This document shows, piece after piece, positions 1 through 8,863 of a DNA stretch of 64,000 nucleotides. The position numbers were made by a program, and so were the translations under genes. The notes under the pieces are model-generated. The model worked only from the letters and a program-made list of their open reading frames with translations, searched no databases and was not told where the DNA came from. This DNA comes from Desulforapulum sp034007745. GTDB lineage: Bacteria; Desulfobacterota; Desulfobacteria; Desulfobacterales; Desulfobacteraceae. Location: the NCBI GenBank assembly GCA_034007745.1, contig JAVEQI010000003.1, forward strand, positions 88,793 through 152,792, given 5' to 3'. Every line of letters starts with the position of its first letter. The stretch's first letter is position 1.

Positions 1-310
1 TCACACACCGACCAATATCTCCGACCAGTACAATAACCGTGCTGAACAGCAGACACAGACCTACTGGCACCCGGATACCAGTATGACCCTGGCAAAAGAG
101 ATGGGAATTGACCTCCAGCTTTCAGGTCATACGCACAATGGTCAGTTTTTCCCCTTTAATCTGCTGACACATTATATTTATAATGGCTTTGACTATGGAT
201 TGCACAGAGACGGCAGTTTTCAAATCTTTATTTCAAGGGGTGCCGGAACATGGGGACCGCCAATGCGAGTTGGTTGCCCCCCGGAAATTGTTGTGATAAC
301 CTTACGGTAA
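1..310 (+). CDS. Metallophosphoesterase, C-terminal part
   Basis: The reading frame is open from the left window edge, so only the C-terminal ~102 residues are present. It begins with an HTP motif and contains the GHTHNGQ metal-binding motif of calcineurin-like phosphoesterases, followed by the typical RGAGTWGPPMR segment and a short beta-rich end. This arrangement matches the YkuE/YaeI group of membrane-associated phosphoesterases, where the two histidines of GHTH complete the dinuclear metal site. Substrate cannot be told from the sequence. The stop codon is 56 bases before the next gene, which is on the same strand. Confidence 0.85.
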   Translation, partial: HTPTNISDQYNNRAEQQTQTYWHPDTSMTLAKEMGIDLQLSGHTHNGQFFPFNLLTHYIYNGFDYGLHRDGSFQIFISRGAGTWGPPMRVGCPPEIVVITLR

Positions 311-365
311 AATCGGTCGCTCAGTTGAAAACTGCAACACGCTGTAATAAAGTCAGGAGGCCAAT

Positions 366-2306
366 ATGATTGAAAATAAAAAAGAATCTAAAAGTGTTCT
401 GCCCTATGGATGGTGTGGGAAAATTTTAAAGGTTGATCTTTCTTCTGAAACCATCACCGAGATTGATACCCAACCTTACGCAGACCGGTTTTTAGGGGGG
501 CGGGGAATTGCCACCCGCCTTTATTGGGAGCATGTTCCTGCTGCAGTCAAGGCCTTTGATCCGGAAAATTATTTGATCTTTATGACAGGAGCGTTAACTG
601 CAACCGGTGTACAGGGAGCTTCCCGGTTTGAAGTAGTGGGCAAATCACCCATGCTGATGCCCGAAGGTTTTTGCTATGGCAACCTGGGAGGATTTTGGGG
701 GGCTTCATTAAAAAGAGCAGGTTTTGATGGAGTGATGGTTTCAGGAAAGGCTAAACAACCGGTTTATTTGTTGATTTCAGATGGAAACGCAAGGCTTGAA
801 GATGCCGCCGGCATTCACCTTGAGGGGGTTACCCAGGTTGGTGAATATTTAAAACAAAAACATGGCAAAAAAACACACTTTATCACAACCGGTCCAGCCG
901 GGATGAATCTATGCCGAACGGCCAATCTGATGACGGACAATGAGGGAAGTGCAACCGGCGGTTTTGGTGCGGTTATGGGGTCTAAAAATCTAAAGGCCAT
1001 TGCTGCAATCGGAACCCGGTCTCCAAGGGTCTATGATCCGGCCGCACTCAAGAAACTCAATCGCCTGACCATAAAGCTGAATAAGCGGGACACCTCATTC
1101 AATCCATTTCCTCCGGATCAAATTACCCGAGCAGGCAAAGCATCTTGTTTCCAGTGCGGCCTTGATTGCGTTATGCGATCCACATTCCAAACCCAATCCA
1201 ACAAGGCGGTTGTTAGAAAGTGCCAGTCCATGTTTGTTTATTTTCCCTGGGTCATGGGACGCCCGGGCGAACCTGCAGAAACTGCCCTGGATGCGACAGG
1301 GCTTTGCAACGATCTCTCCCTGTGCACCATGGAGATGGCCAATGTGGTTCAGTGGATCAGTGAGGGGTACAAGGCAGGGGTGTTGAGTGACGCACAAACC
1401 GGTCTTGAAGTTGAGAAACTGGGTACATGGGAGTTTTTTGAGACCCTGTGTCATATGATTGCCCATCGAAAAGGGTTTGGTGCCATCCTGGCCGAAGGAC
1501 TCCTTAGGGCCGGTGAAACCCTGGGCCTGGACGCCAAACAGCTTTTTGCCAATGAAGTGGCAGGTGTGGGTGACGGTGCCACCTATTCGGCAAGGGAATA
1601 TCTGGTGAACGGCCTGCTCTACGCCTTTGAGCCCCGGCAGCCCATTGCCATGCTCCATGAGGTCAGCAGGATTATCGGCATGTGGGTGATGAATCTGCAA
1701 TATCCCGGATCAACACCGGTATCTGCCGATGTCTATCGGGCCGCCGCAGCCAAATTTTGGCGCCATGACAAGGCCTGGGATTTGAATTCCCATGAGGGCA
1801 AAGCCATGGCAGCCACCTGTACCATAGATCGTACCTATGTTAAGGACAGCCTGGGACTTTGTGATTCCTGCTGGCCCTTGATGTTTTCACACCATACACC
1901 GGATAATGTGGGCGATTCCACCCTGGAGGCCCGTACCTTCAATGCCGTAACCGGAAAAAAGCTGGAAGAGGATGACCTGCTCAAATTTGGTGAAGTCATT
2001 TTTAATCAGCAGCGGGCCATACTCCTTCGCGAAGGTTGGAATCCAAAGCGAGATGATACGATTGCAGACTTTAATTTCAAAGATCCGGTTCAATCTGTTT
2101 TTATGAACCCTGATGTACTGATTCCGGGTGAGGGGGATGTTGTTTTAAGCCGTAAAGGACAAACCCTGGACCGGGACCTGTTCGAAAAAATGCGCGAAGA
2201 ATTTTATCAGTTAAGAGGCTGGGATCCTGAAACAGGATATCCCAGGCCGGAAAAATTTCAGGAGCTTGGGCTTTCCGAGCTCCTGGATAACAGAATGCAG
2301 GAATGA
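366..2306 (+). CDS. Aldehyde:ferredoxin oxidoreductase family protein (tungsten)
   Basis: 646-residue member of the AOR family, which oxidises aldehydes to carboxylic acids with ferredoxin as acceptor, using a tungsten bis-pterin cofactor and a [4Fe-4S] cluster. The N-terminal domain is recognisable from GGRGIATRL, the stretch from SRFEVVGKSP to GNLGGFWG, and GFDGVMVSGKA. The cluster cysteines are seen as CFQCGLDC (near residue 264) and a late cysteine in LCDSCW. An AGGAGG ribosome-binding site lies six bases before the ATG. It is a diverged paralogue of the second AOR at 5542. Physiological substrate is unknown; the family also contains aromatic-CoA and carboxylate reductases. Confidence 0.9.
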   Translation: MIENKKESKSVLPYGWCGKILKVDLSSETITEIDTQPYADRFLGGRGIATRLYWEHVPAAVKAFDPENYLIFMTGALTATGVQGASRFEVVGKSPMLMPEGFCYGNLGGFWGASLKRAGFDGVMVSGKAKQPVYLLISDGNARLEDAAGIHLEGVTQVGEYLKQKHGKKTHFITTGPAGMNLCRTANLMTDNEGSATGGFGAVMGSKNLKAIAAIGTRSPRVYDPAALKKLNRLTIKLNKRDTSFNPFPPDQITRAGKASCFQCGLDCVMRSTFQTQSNKAVVRKCQSMFVYFPWVMGRPGEPAETALDATGLCNDLSLCTMEMANVVQWISEGYKAGVLSDAQTGLEVEKLGTWEFFETLCHMIAHRKGFGAILAEGLLRAGETLGLDAKQLFANEVAGVGDGATYSAREYLVNGLLYAFEPRQPIAMLHEVSRIIGMWVMNLQYPGSTPVSADVYRAAAAKFWRHDKAWDLNSHEGKAMAATCTIDRTYVKDSLGLCDSCWPLMFSHHTPDNVGDSTLEARTFNAVTGKKLEEDDLLKFGEVIFNQQRAILLREGWNPKRDDTIADFNFKDPVQSVFMNPDVLIPGEGDVVLSRKGQTLDRDLFEKMREEFYQLRGWDPETGYPRPEKFQELGLSELLDNRMQE

Positions 2307-2384
2307 CGGAGATGCTTTTTTTGAAAAAACGTAACCGCAATGCCAGGACTGCTGAGCAGGATCGTTGCAAGTGGGATATTTACT

Positions 2385-3203
2385 TTAATAGAACCAGGAA
2401 ATACCCAATCTCAACTCATCGCTTCTGACATTGTAGTCCCGGATAACCTCGCCGTAACCGTAGAAATACTGCAGGTAAAGGGTGGGATTGAACGTTGTCC
2501 AGCGTTGGATCCTATATTGCAACCCCGCAGTGACATAGCCTTTATCAAAAGGAATGCCGTGTTTTCCGGAGTTGAAATTAAGTTGAAAATCCAACCCATC
2601 TCCCGATTGATGTTTAAGAATGTTTTTCAGCCAAAACCCAAAACTCCACCAGCCAAGATAATCACTAATGTCTTTATTTTCTCTACCCTCATAGAGGGTT
2701 ACAGGCCAGATATGGGCATACCAGTACAATTTCATGTCGGATATTTCTGTGGTTTGCATAAGCCGGACGAACAAGCGATCCCATGAGCGTGCGTTTGGTC
2801 CAGACGTACCGTTGGAGAGGTGCCAATATCCAACATCAGCCGACAGAAACCACCTGTTCTCTTTTACAAAGCGGTAAAAAAGTTCTGGTTGATAATTGTT
2901 ATCATAGGCTGGATTCTGGTCTTCATAGATATTCCAGAGGATGAGATTGGTAAAAGATCCATACAAATCGGCTTTGGTAAAGAAACGGTATTTAAAGCTA
3001 TACTGTAGCTTGAGGTCATTGCTGCCAATGATAGCGTAGTTTGGTTTATGCATGGAAAAGGGGGTTTTGCGGTAATTTCTAAACACACGCTCTTCGATTA
3101 ACTGTTGGCGTTTTACTGCATTCTCACTTTCTGCAAAGACAGGCACAGCCAGAAAAATTAGGGCTAATAAAAAAAAACAACTTGATTTGTTAATCTTACC
3201 CAT
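2385..3203 (-). CDS. pldA: Outer membrane phospholipase A
   Basis: 272-residue protein with a signal peptide (residues 1-24, ending VPVFA). The catalytic signature of OMPLA is clear: HLSNG followed by ARSWDR supplies the His, Ser and Asn of the active site, and NYQPELFYRF matches the conserved strand before it. Alternating aromatic strands and a C-terminal aromatic residue (GISWFY) indicate an outer-membrane beta barrel. It should hydrolyse acyl chains of misplaced phospholipids in the outer leaflet. It converges with the AOR gene, with 78 bases between the stop codons. The ribosome-binding site is weak (GAGGG about 12 bases before ATG). Confidence 0.88.
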   Translation of the reverse strand: MGKINKSSCFFLLALIFLAVPVFAESENAVKRQQLIEERVFRNYRKTPFSMHKPNYAIIGSNDLKLQYSFKYRFFTKADLYGSFTNLILWNIYEDQNPAYDNNYQPELFYRFVKENRWFLSADVGYWHLSNGTSGPNARSWDRLFVRLMQTTEISDMKLYWYAHIWPVTLYEGRENKDISDYLGWWSFGFWLKNILKHQSGDGLDFQLNFNSGKHGIPFDKGYVTAGLQYRIQRWTTFNPTLYLQYFYGYGEVIRDYNVRSDELRLGISWFY

Positions 3204-3605
3204 GGAAACTGCCCTCGGAGCAAGGTGAAAAAATTTGAGCCAGTAAAGCAGAAACTACACAATCACTTAGGAGTGAATAAAAAAAATTGGTTCCAGAAGC
3301 CTGTATCAATATTCCTAATACCTGTAAAGATGTTTCTGTTCTTGATCATAGCAAAACAAAGAGGGTTTCCGTAATATCTTTTTGTATTCCACATAAAAAA
3401 GCGCACGAATCAGCATAGAAAATCAGCAAAGCATCAGAACAGTTTAACAAAAAGCTCATACATGGTTCCATGCAAGAAGAAAAAGAGCAAATTATAGTAC
3501 TGTTCAATACTCAACTTTCGGCGTTGATTAATTCGGGAGGGGTTACATTAAGTCCGAAGGTTGTATTAAAAAATTACAAAACAATCTAAATTTCGGAGGA
3601 TGATA
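3204..3605. other. Intergenic region between divergent genes
   Basis: About 400 bases that are A+T-rich compared with the flanking AOR genes. I see no coding fragment. It must hold the promoters of pldA (leftward) and of the SDR gene (rightward), but no convincing -35/-10 pair was found. The last part holds the GGAGG site of the SDR gene. Confidence 0.5.
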
Positions 3606-4316
3606 ATGAATTTAAAAGACAAGACACTTTTCATCACAGGTGCCAATGGCGGCGTAGGTATGACAACGGTGCTGTATGCGCTTAAGAACAATGCAAAGAA
3701 AATTTACGCCAGTGCAAGAGATACCTCATCATTAGAGACGTTAGCGGCAGCAAACCCATCGATAATACCTTTGACGCTTGATATCACAGATGCAAAAAGT
3801 GTAGGTGACGCAGCTGGGGAAGTAGATACTCTCGACATGTTGATAAACACCGCAGGGGTAAATACAAGAGCCAGAGTATTAGAGGATAACATCCTGGACT
3901 TTGAGGTAAATATACTGGGAAACCTGAAGGTGTATCAAGCGTTTGCAAACAGGGTAAATGAGGGTGGTGCAATCGTCACGATCACATCTATCCTGGCTCT
4001 TGTCAATATGCCTGTCCTAGGGCTTTATTCTGCTTCAAAAAGTGCTCTTCGTTCAATTATACAAGCCCTTCGTGCAGAGCTGTCACCAAAAAAAGTTGAA
4101 GTGTATGAAGTGCTTGCAGGTCCTATAGATACAAGGATGACAGAAGGGCAGAATATGCCGAAAGCAAAACCTGAAGCCATTGTAACCGAGATGTTTGCAG
4201 GAATTGAGTCAAAAACATTTGAGATCTATCCTGATGGTTTCGCAAAATCCATACGCGAAGGTCTTTTAACAGATCCAAAAGCGGTTGAAGCTGACTTTGC
4301 AGATAGTATTAAATGA
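3606..4316 (+). CDS. Short-chain dehydrogenase/reductase (SDR)
   Basis: 236-residue classical SDR. Visible motifs are TGANGGVG (nucleotide binding), NTAGVN (NAG-type motif), a serine in TSILAL and the catalytic YSASK. The ATG at 3606 was chosen over the one at 3600 because GGAGG at 3595-3599 is then six bases upstream; from 3600 there would be no spacer. The gene stands alone. Its A-rich codon use (many AAA, ATA, GAT) is unlike the flanking AOR genes, so recent transfer is possible. The substrate is unknown. Confidence 0.85.
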   Translation: MNLKDKTLFITGANGGVGMTTVLYALKNNAKKIYASARDTSSLETLAAANPSIIPLTLDITDAKSVGDAAGEVDTLDMLINTAGVNTRARVLEDNILDFEVNILGNLKVYQAFANRVNEGGAIVTITSILALVNMPVLGLYSASKSALRSIIQALRAELSPKKVEVYEVLAGPIDTRMTEGQNMPKAKPEAIVTEMFAGIESKTFEIYPDGFAKSIREGLLTDPKAVEADFADSIK

Positions 4317-4461
4317 GAAACTGCCCCAGGGGTAAAAATTTGATTCTCTGCACCCACTGTTTTCAAGTTCATTGTAATCGGATTTGTTGTTCAGGTATAT
4401 TGCATAGACTAAGGACCGCAAATTTTATAAAGTAGACCAAATTACTTACCCTTTGGCCCAT

Positions 4462-4680
4462 CTATTTCGTTTGATCCAAGGCCCGATAGGCCTCTGCTAT
4501 AGGAAATTTAATGCGCCTTCTATGTGAGCCAAAGTTCTGCGTCATGTTGGTAAACTTTAAAAGATCCATGGCCCTGCTCAGCTTTATCTCCGTAGTTCTG
4601 GTGATAAAAATCCTTCCTGTCCAGGAAACATTCGAGGTCCCCAAAACACCGGTGAACATCTTTGTCCTGTTCCGGAGCAC
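4462..4680 (-). pseudogene. Possible remnant of a medium-chain dehydrogenase (C-terminus)
   Basis: A leftward reading frame ends with FPIAEAYRALDQTK, which resembles the last helix of zinc or quinone medium-chain dehydrogenases (pattern P-[LI]-x-E-A-x-x-A-L). The preceding residues show little recognisable sequence and there is no start or nucleotide-binding domain. I treat it as a decayed fragment; the resemblance is short and could be chance. Confidence 0.25.
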
Positions 4681-4688
4681 GATGCAAA

Positions 4689-4853
4689 GCCGTCATGGGA
4701 GAGGCCATTTCCTGGCCTGCCATGGGTGCTATGGCAGCCAAAGAAGGGAAAGATTTCCGTCAGGGATCCATGATGGGGGTGTTCAACATGGCCATGAATA
4801 TAGGGGTGTTTATCGGGGCCATGGGTGTGGGTGTGCTTTCCCTCTGCAAGTAA
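4689..4853 (+). pseudogene. MFS transporter fragment
   Basis: A 55-residue stretch beginning AVMGEAISWPAMGAMAAKEG and continuing MMGVFNMAMNIGVFIGAMG. Two hydrophobic segments and the small-residue pattern match the penultimate helices of a major facilitator superfamily permease. The N-terminal ~350 residues and the last helices are missing, so it cannot be functional. It lies in a cluster of broken genes between 4317 and 5520. Confidence 0.55.
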
Positions 4854-5031
4854 AAAAATAAATAATGGGTCTTTCTGGCAGGTGCAGGTCAACCGTCAAA
4901 CCTCGGGTTGTGTGGTTATCCATGGTGTTTAAACGTTATTCCTTGCAGATTGCCCCTTGTTTTTTATCAATTTAAAGGTTAATATATGATCTGATTATGA
5001 TGGGTTAAATCAATCCTGCAATGGAAAAACA

Positions 5032-5520
5032 ATGGAAAAGACACTCTCCATCAACCAGTCCATCCCCTTTGAAATCTGGGGGTGGGAGAATCGTTTAAGC
5101 GACCTTGCCTGGCTCGACCCTGGTCGGTCAGAAAGGATTGAATACTGGAAGGCAATGGAACTCATGGGCAGATGTTCGTCTGTGAACCGTTATATTATTC
5201 ACCAAAGTGTGTTGAACCATCTGGGTGCGGTTTCGGTCCTGACCCTGGAAAACCATCACAACTTTGCGTGGAAAATGCAGTGTGGGGATGAGGAGGTGGT
5301 TGTTCACCACAAAGGAGCGACTCCTGCATATAGGAGTTCTAAGCGTCACTAGGTTTCAGCAGGACTGGATGGAGTTCCATGGCATACAAGGATATCCTGG
5401 ATGTCAGGGTCCATCAGAAGGATCTTGGGGAAACCAGCCCGGTTTGATCCAAAGTTTGTTAAAATGACCGAACCCGATGTAAAAAGACGAAAACGACAGA
5501 ATTCGGTTGTTTTCAGTTAA
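5032..5520 (+). pseudogene. rtcB: rtcB (RNA-splicing ligase) remnant with deletion and frameshifts
   Basis: The first frame (5032-5352) carries an RtcB core: ANR-like SSVNRYIIHQ, then ENHHNFAW with metal-binding histidines, and HHKGATPA, the region of the guanylylated histidine (usually HRKGATPA). About 100 residues are then missing. The sequence resumes in a second frame with SRTGWSSMAYKDILDV and ends in a third frame with RFDPKFVKMTEP, both recognisable as the RtcB C-terminus, stopping at 5520. At least two frameshifts and an internal deletion make it non-functional. RtcB joins 2',3'-cyclic phosphate and 5'-OH RNA ends; this copy cannot. Confidence 0.75.
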
Positions 5521-5541
5521 AAACTGATTCAAGGAGAAATC

Positions 5542-7269
5542 ATGTCAAAGATATTGAGAATAAACACAACAGATAAAACATATACATTCGAAGAAACCCC
5601 TGGCGATCTGGCCGGTCTTGGAGGCCGGGCATTAACGTCAAGGATGGTACTCAATGAGGTTCCTGCCACCTGTCATCCCCTGGGGAAATCCAACAAGCTT
5701 GTGATTGCTCCGGGCCTTTTATCAGGTTCTCCGGCTGCCAACTCGGGCAGACTTTCAGCTGGTGCAAAATCCCCCCTGACGGGCGGCATCAAGGAAAGCA
5801 ATTCAGGGGGCCTTGTCTCCCAGAAACTTGCAAGGCTTGGCATCAGTGCGGTTGTGCTTGAGGGCAAACCTGAAGACAACAAATTCTCAATGGTCATCAT
5901 TAAAAATGACGGTGTTGAGATTGTCCCGGCCGATGAGTATGTTGGATTCGGGACCTACGATACCGTAGAAAAACTCTGGGATCGATTCGGTAAGCGAACC
6001 GGTGTAATGTGCATCGGCCAGGCAGGTGAACAGCGCCTCAAGGCCGCAAGCATCCAGCTGGCCGACCCCCAGGGAACAGCGGGCCGGGCACTGGGCCGCG
6101 GCGGTCTTGGTGCGGTCATGGGATCCAAGGGAATCAAGGCCATCATCGTTGATGACAAGGGTGCTCCCCGACTTACCATAGCCGATCCAGAGGCGTTCAA
6201 GGCGGCCAACAAGCATTGGGTCGAAATGCTCACCAGCCATCCCGTGTGCGGCCAGGGCCTTCCGGCCCTTGGCACGGCTGTATTGGTAAATCTCATCAAC
6301 GAAGCAGGAGCCCTGCCCACAAAGAACTTCCGGACAGGAAGGTTTGACCATGCCCAGGATATCAGCGGCGAAAAGATGGCTGAGAACATCGAGGCCAGGG
6401 GCGGCGTAATTTCGGAAGGCTGCCACCCGGGCTGTGTCATGAAATGCTCCCAGTCCTACAATGACAAGGACGGAAACTACCTCACCTCCGGGTTTGAATA
6501 CGAGACCCTCTGGGCGTTTGGTGCCCACACCCTGATCAAGGACCTTGACGACATCGCCATAATGGACCGGCTCTGCGATGACTATGGCATCGACACCATT
6601 GATACGGGCGTTGCCATCGGCATGGCCATGGAAGGCGGCCTCCTTGAGTGGGGAGACGGCAAGGCAGCCATTGAGCTGATCAAAGAGGTGGGCAAGGGAA
6701 CACCCATGGGTAAGATTCTTGGCAATGGAACGGCATTTGTTGCCGACGCCCTGGGCGTTGACAGGATTCCCGTTGTTAAGCGCCAGGCCCTTCCCGCCTA
6801 TGACCCGAGATCGGTCAAGGGCGTTGGAGTAACCTATGCCACCACTCCCATGGGTGCAGACCACACCGCAGGCTACGGCGTCACTGCAAACATCCTGGCC
6901 GTTGGCGGGACTGTGGATCCCCTGAAAAAAGAGGGTAACATTGTACTCTCCCAAAATCTCCAGATTGCCACGGCAGCCATTGATGCAGCAGGCTTATGTC
7001 TTTTTGTGGCCTTTGCAGTCCTTGACAATGAGGACGGGGTTCAGACTATTGTAAATCTTCTCAACGCCCAGTACGGGCTTTCCCTTACCCCGGATGACGT
7101 AATGAGCCTCGGTAAAGCCATTCTCAACGATGAAAAGGAGTTCAACATAAGGGCTGGTTTTACAAAGGCTGATGACCAGCTCCCTGAAATGTTCAACGAG
7201 AGCTTCCCGCCCCATAACACGACCTGGGACTTTTCCACGGACGAACTACAGGAGGTCCTTAACTTCTAG
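5542..7269 (+). CDS. Aldehyde:ferredoxin oxidoreductase family protein (tungsten)
   Basis: 575-residue AOR family protein, shorter than the one at 366. N-terminal signatures are GGRALTSRM, NSGRLSAGAKSPLTGG and GRGGLGAVMGSKG; the cluster cysteines are CHPGCVMKC (near residue 294) with a distal cysteine in AAGLCLF. GVTYATTPMGADHTAGYG is typical of the cofactor-binding domain. A GGAG site is seven bases before ATG. It is followed at once by two MoaD-like genes and a ThiF-like gene, the usual accessory set for pterin cofactor proteins, which suggests these are dedicated to this enzyme. Substrate unknown. Confidence 0.9.
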   Translation: MSKILRINTTDKTYTFEETPGDLAGLGGRALTSRMVLNEVPATCHPLGKSNKLVIAPGLLSGSPAANSGRLSAGAKSPLTGGIKESNSGGLVSQKLARLGISAVVLEGKPEDNKFSMVIIKNDGVEIVPADEYVGFGTYDTVEKLWDRFGKRTGVMCIGQAGEQRLKAASIQLADPQGTAGRALGRGGLGAVMGSKGIKAIIVDDKGAPRLTIADPEAFKAANKHWVEMLTSHPVCGQGLPALGTAVLVNLINEAGALPTKNFRTGRFDHAQDISGEKMAENIEARGGVISEGCHPGCVMKCSQSYNDKDGNYLTSGFEYETLWAFGAHTLIKDLDDIAIMDRLCDDYGIDTIDTGVAIGMAMEGGLLEWGDGKAAIELIKEVGKGTPMGKILGNGTAFVADALGVDRIPVVKRQALPAYDPRSVKGVGVTYATTPMGADHTAGYGVTANILAVGGTVDPLKKEGNIVLSQNLQIATAAIDAAGLCLFVAFAVLDNEDGVQTIVNLLNAQYGLSLTPDDVMSLGKAILNDEKEFNIRAGFTKADDQLPEMFNESFPPHNTTWDFSTDELQEVLNF

Positions 7270-7288
7270 AGTTAAGAGATAAATACCA

Positions 7289-7312
7289 GGGGCAGATGTG
7301 ACATCTGCTCCC
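7289..7312. terminator. Hairpin between convergent genes
   Basis: GGGGCAGATGT pairs with ACATCTGCTCCC around a one-base centre, just after the AOR stop codon and before the end of the convergent MoaD-like gene. There is no strong T run, so it could be a weak terminator for either strand or simply an mRNA-protecting stem. Confidence 0.4.
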
Positions 7313-7376
7313 GGTCATTTGAAATGTTCCTTATTGCTTTAGGGGTCTGGTTCAGGTAGGAGGTGTGGATTGCATG

Positions 7377-7664
7377 CTACATTAGATCTTTGTTTTTAAA
7401 TCCTAAATGGACCCTGTATGGTCCAGGGGTCCCAGGGGGAATAAGGGCCACCCTGTCACCATCCTGAATAATAGTGTTGAAAGGGGCAACCTTACCGTTG
7501 ATAAATGTCACTTCCACATCATCCCTAGTCAGAGCCATTGTTTTAAGAAGATCATTCGGCGTTGTTCCCGGGCCGACTTCCATAGCTGCGTTACTGTATT
7601 CTATCCCCCTGTCTTTTAGTTTTTTCTGAAGAAATGAAAATGCATTAAAAGTGATCGTTGCCAT
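7377..7664 (-). CDS. MoaD/ThiS-family beta-grasp protein, extended C-terminus
   Basis: 95-residue beta-grasp protein. The segment FINGKVAPFNTIIQDGDRVALIPP is the usual MoaD/ThiS core. The usual terminal Gly-Gly is absent: after PPG comes TPGPYR and a tail of about ten residues. Unless the tail is cut off it cannot be adenylated or carry a thiocarboxylate. Such PPGTPGPYR proteins occur beside AOR genes (family knowledge, not checked here). It is divergent from the second MoaD-like gene at 7768 and may be a structural rather than sulfur-carrier protein. Confidence 0.8.
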   Translation of the reverse strand: MATITFNAFSFLQKKLKDRGIEYSNAAMEVGPGTTPNDLLKTMALTRDDVEVTFINGKVAPFNTIIQDGDRVALIPPGTPGPYRVHLGFKNKDLM

Positions 7665-7767
7665 TAATTGTCTCCATCTGTTTATTGTTGCACAGATTTA
7701 TATGGTTGTGTCATAATTAACTCGTTTAATATCAAATAACGCTACAATGGGAAAGTGGTAATCTAAA

Positions 7768-7998
7768 ATGATTGAAATTGAAGTCAGACTGTTCGCAACC
7801 CTGGTAAAATATATTCCCAAAGAATCCGACACATTTAAACTCCCGGACAAGACAACTATCGCAGGGCTTCTCGCCAAGCTCAATATTCCTGAAGAGGAGA
7901 CCAAACTTATCTTTGTCAACGGAAAAAAAGAGCACCTGGAGTATGAAGTGCAGAACAGGGACCGGGTGGGTATCTTTCCCCCCGTGGGCGGCGGTTGA
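7768..7998 (+). CDS. MoaD/ThiS-family sulfur carrier protein
   Basis: 76-residue ubiquitin-like protein ending in PPVGGG. The C-terminal Gly-Gly is the site that an E1-like enzyme adenylates and that then carries sulfur as a thiocarboxylate. The core FVNGKKEHLEYEVQNRDRVGIFPP matches MoaD. The next gene, three bases downstream, encodes that E1-like enzyme, so the pair very likely works together, either in pterin dithiolene synthesis for the AOR or in another sulfur transfer. Confidence 0.85.
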   Translation: MIEIEVRLFATLVKYIPKESDTFKLPDKTTIAGLLAKLNIPEEETKLIFVNGKKEHLEYEVQNRDRVGIFPPVGGG

Positions 7999-8001
7999 GC
8001 C

Positions 8002-8691
8002 ATGGAGCGTTACAGGCGGAACTTCAACACCCTTTCCCCGGTTGAACAGGTCATCCTTTCAAACTCCCGGGTGGCTGTCATCGGCCTTGGCGGCCTTGGC
8101 GGCGGGGTGGTGGAGATGCTTGCAAGGATCGGGGTGGGCACCCTGGTTCTCATGGACGGTGATTTGTTTGAAACAAGCAACCTCAATCGGCAGATTCTTG
8201 CCACCGAGGCCCTGGTAGGTCATTCAAAGGCCGGTGCGGCAAGGGATCGAGTCAGGGCTATAAACACAACCGTCCAGGTTACTGCCTTCCATAATTTTCT
8301 GGACAGTGAAAATGCAGATGCAACGGTTAGAGGATGCGATCTCGTGATTGACTGCCTTGACAGCATCGAAGCCAGGTTTCTGCTGGAAGATGCCTGCAGG
8401 CGGGCAGAAATTCCCTTGGTATCCGGGGCTATCGCAGGTACTCTGGGCCAGGTCATCACAATCTTTCCCCAGGATCCGGGGCTTAAGCTCATCTATGGAG
8501 ATCGGTCGTCCCCCCGGGCAGACGGCGTAGAAAAAGAGGTGGGGAACCTCTCTTACACTCCCATGTTTGTGGCGGCAATCGAGACATCCGAAGCTGTAAA
8601 GGTACTTCTCAACCGGGGGGAGCTGCTGAGAAACCGGCTGCTCATCGTTGATCTCATGGCTCTTTCTTTTGATCTGGTTGAATTGACCTGA
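8002..8691 (+). CDS. ThiF/MoeB/HesA-family E1-like adenylyltransferase
   Basis: 229-residue enzyme with the nucleotide-binding GLGGLGGGVVEML near residue 31, then LMDGDLFETSNLNRQ and DCLDS, all typical of MoeB/ThiF. It should adenylate the C-terminal glycine of the sulfur carrier encoded immediately upstream. The two CxxC zinc-binding pairs found in MoeB and ThiF are not visible, as in shorter HesA-like members. There is no rhodanese domain. The ATG is three bases after the carrier's stop, which implies translational coupling. Confidence 0.85.
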   Translation: MERYRRNFNTLSPVEQVILSNSRVAVIGLGGLGGGVVEMLARIGVGTLVLMDGDLFETSNLNRQILATEALVGHSKAGAARDRVRAINTTVQVTAFHNFLDSENADATVRGCDLVIDCLDSIEARFLLEDACRRAEIPLVSGAIAGTLGQVITIFPQDPGLKLIYGDRSSPRADGVEKEVGNLSYTPMFVAAIETSEAVKVLLNRGELLRNRLLIVDLMALSFDLVELT

Positions 8692-8742
8692 TAACGGGAG
8701 CGTTTTATACTCCTTCTTATAATTCCTGACCCAGGCGTAAAA

Positions 8743-8797
8743 AATGGGGCTGAAACCAGGAAAATGGTAAATTCATCTGCCTGGGATCAGCCCCATT
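8743..8797. terminator. Long hairpin between convergent genes
   Basis: AATGGGGCTGA pairs perfectly with TCAGCCCCATT, and an inner CCAGG pairs with CCTGG. It lies between the stop codon of the ThiF-like gene and the end of the leftward alcohol dehydrogenase gene. The position suits a bidirectional terminator, although no long T run follows. Confidence 0.55.
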
Positions 8798-8863
8798 GAT
8801 ATGGATTAGCCTCTATCATCTTAAAATATCAATGTTCAGGTGTCAACCCGATGTTGATTTGTT

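Noticed and set aside
1095..1700. 201-codon open frame antisense to the first AOR gene
   Set aside because: No family motif and no ribosome-binding site; it is a shadow of the AOR gene.
5887..6954. 355-codon open frame on the minus strand inside the second AOR gene
   Set aside because: It is antisense to a clear AOR gene, has no recognisable motif and follows from the codon bias of the real gene.
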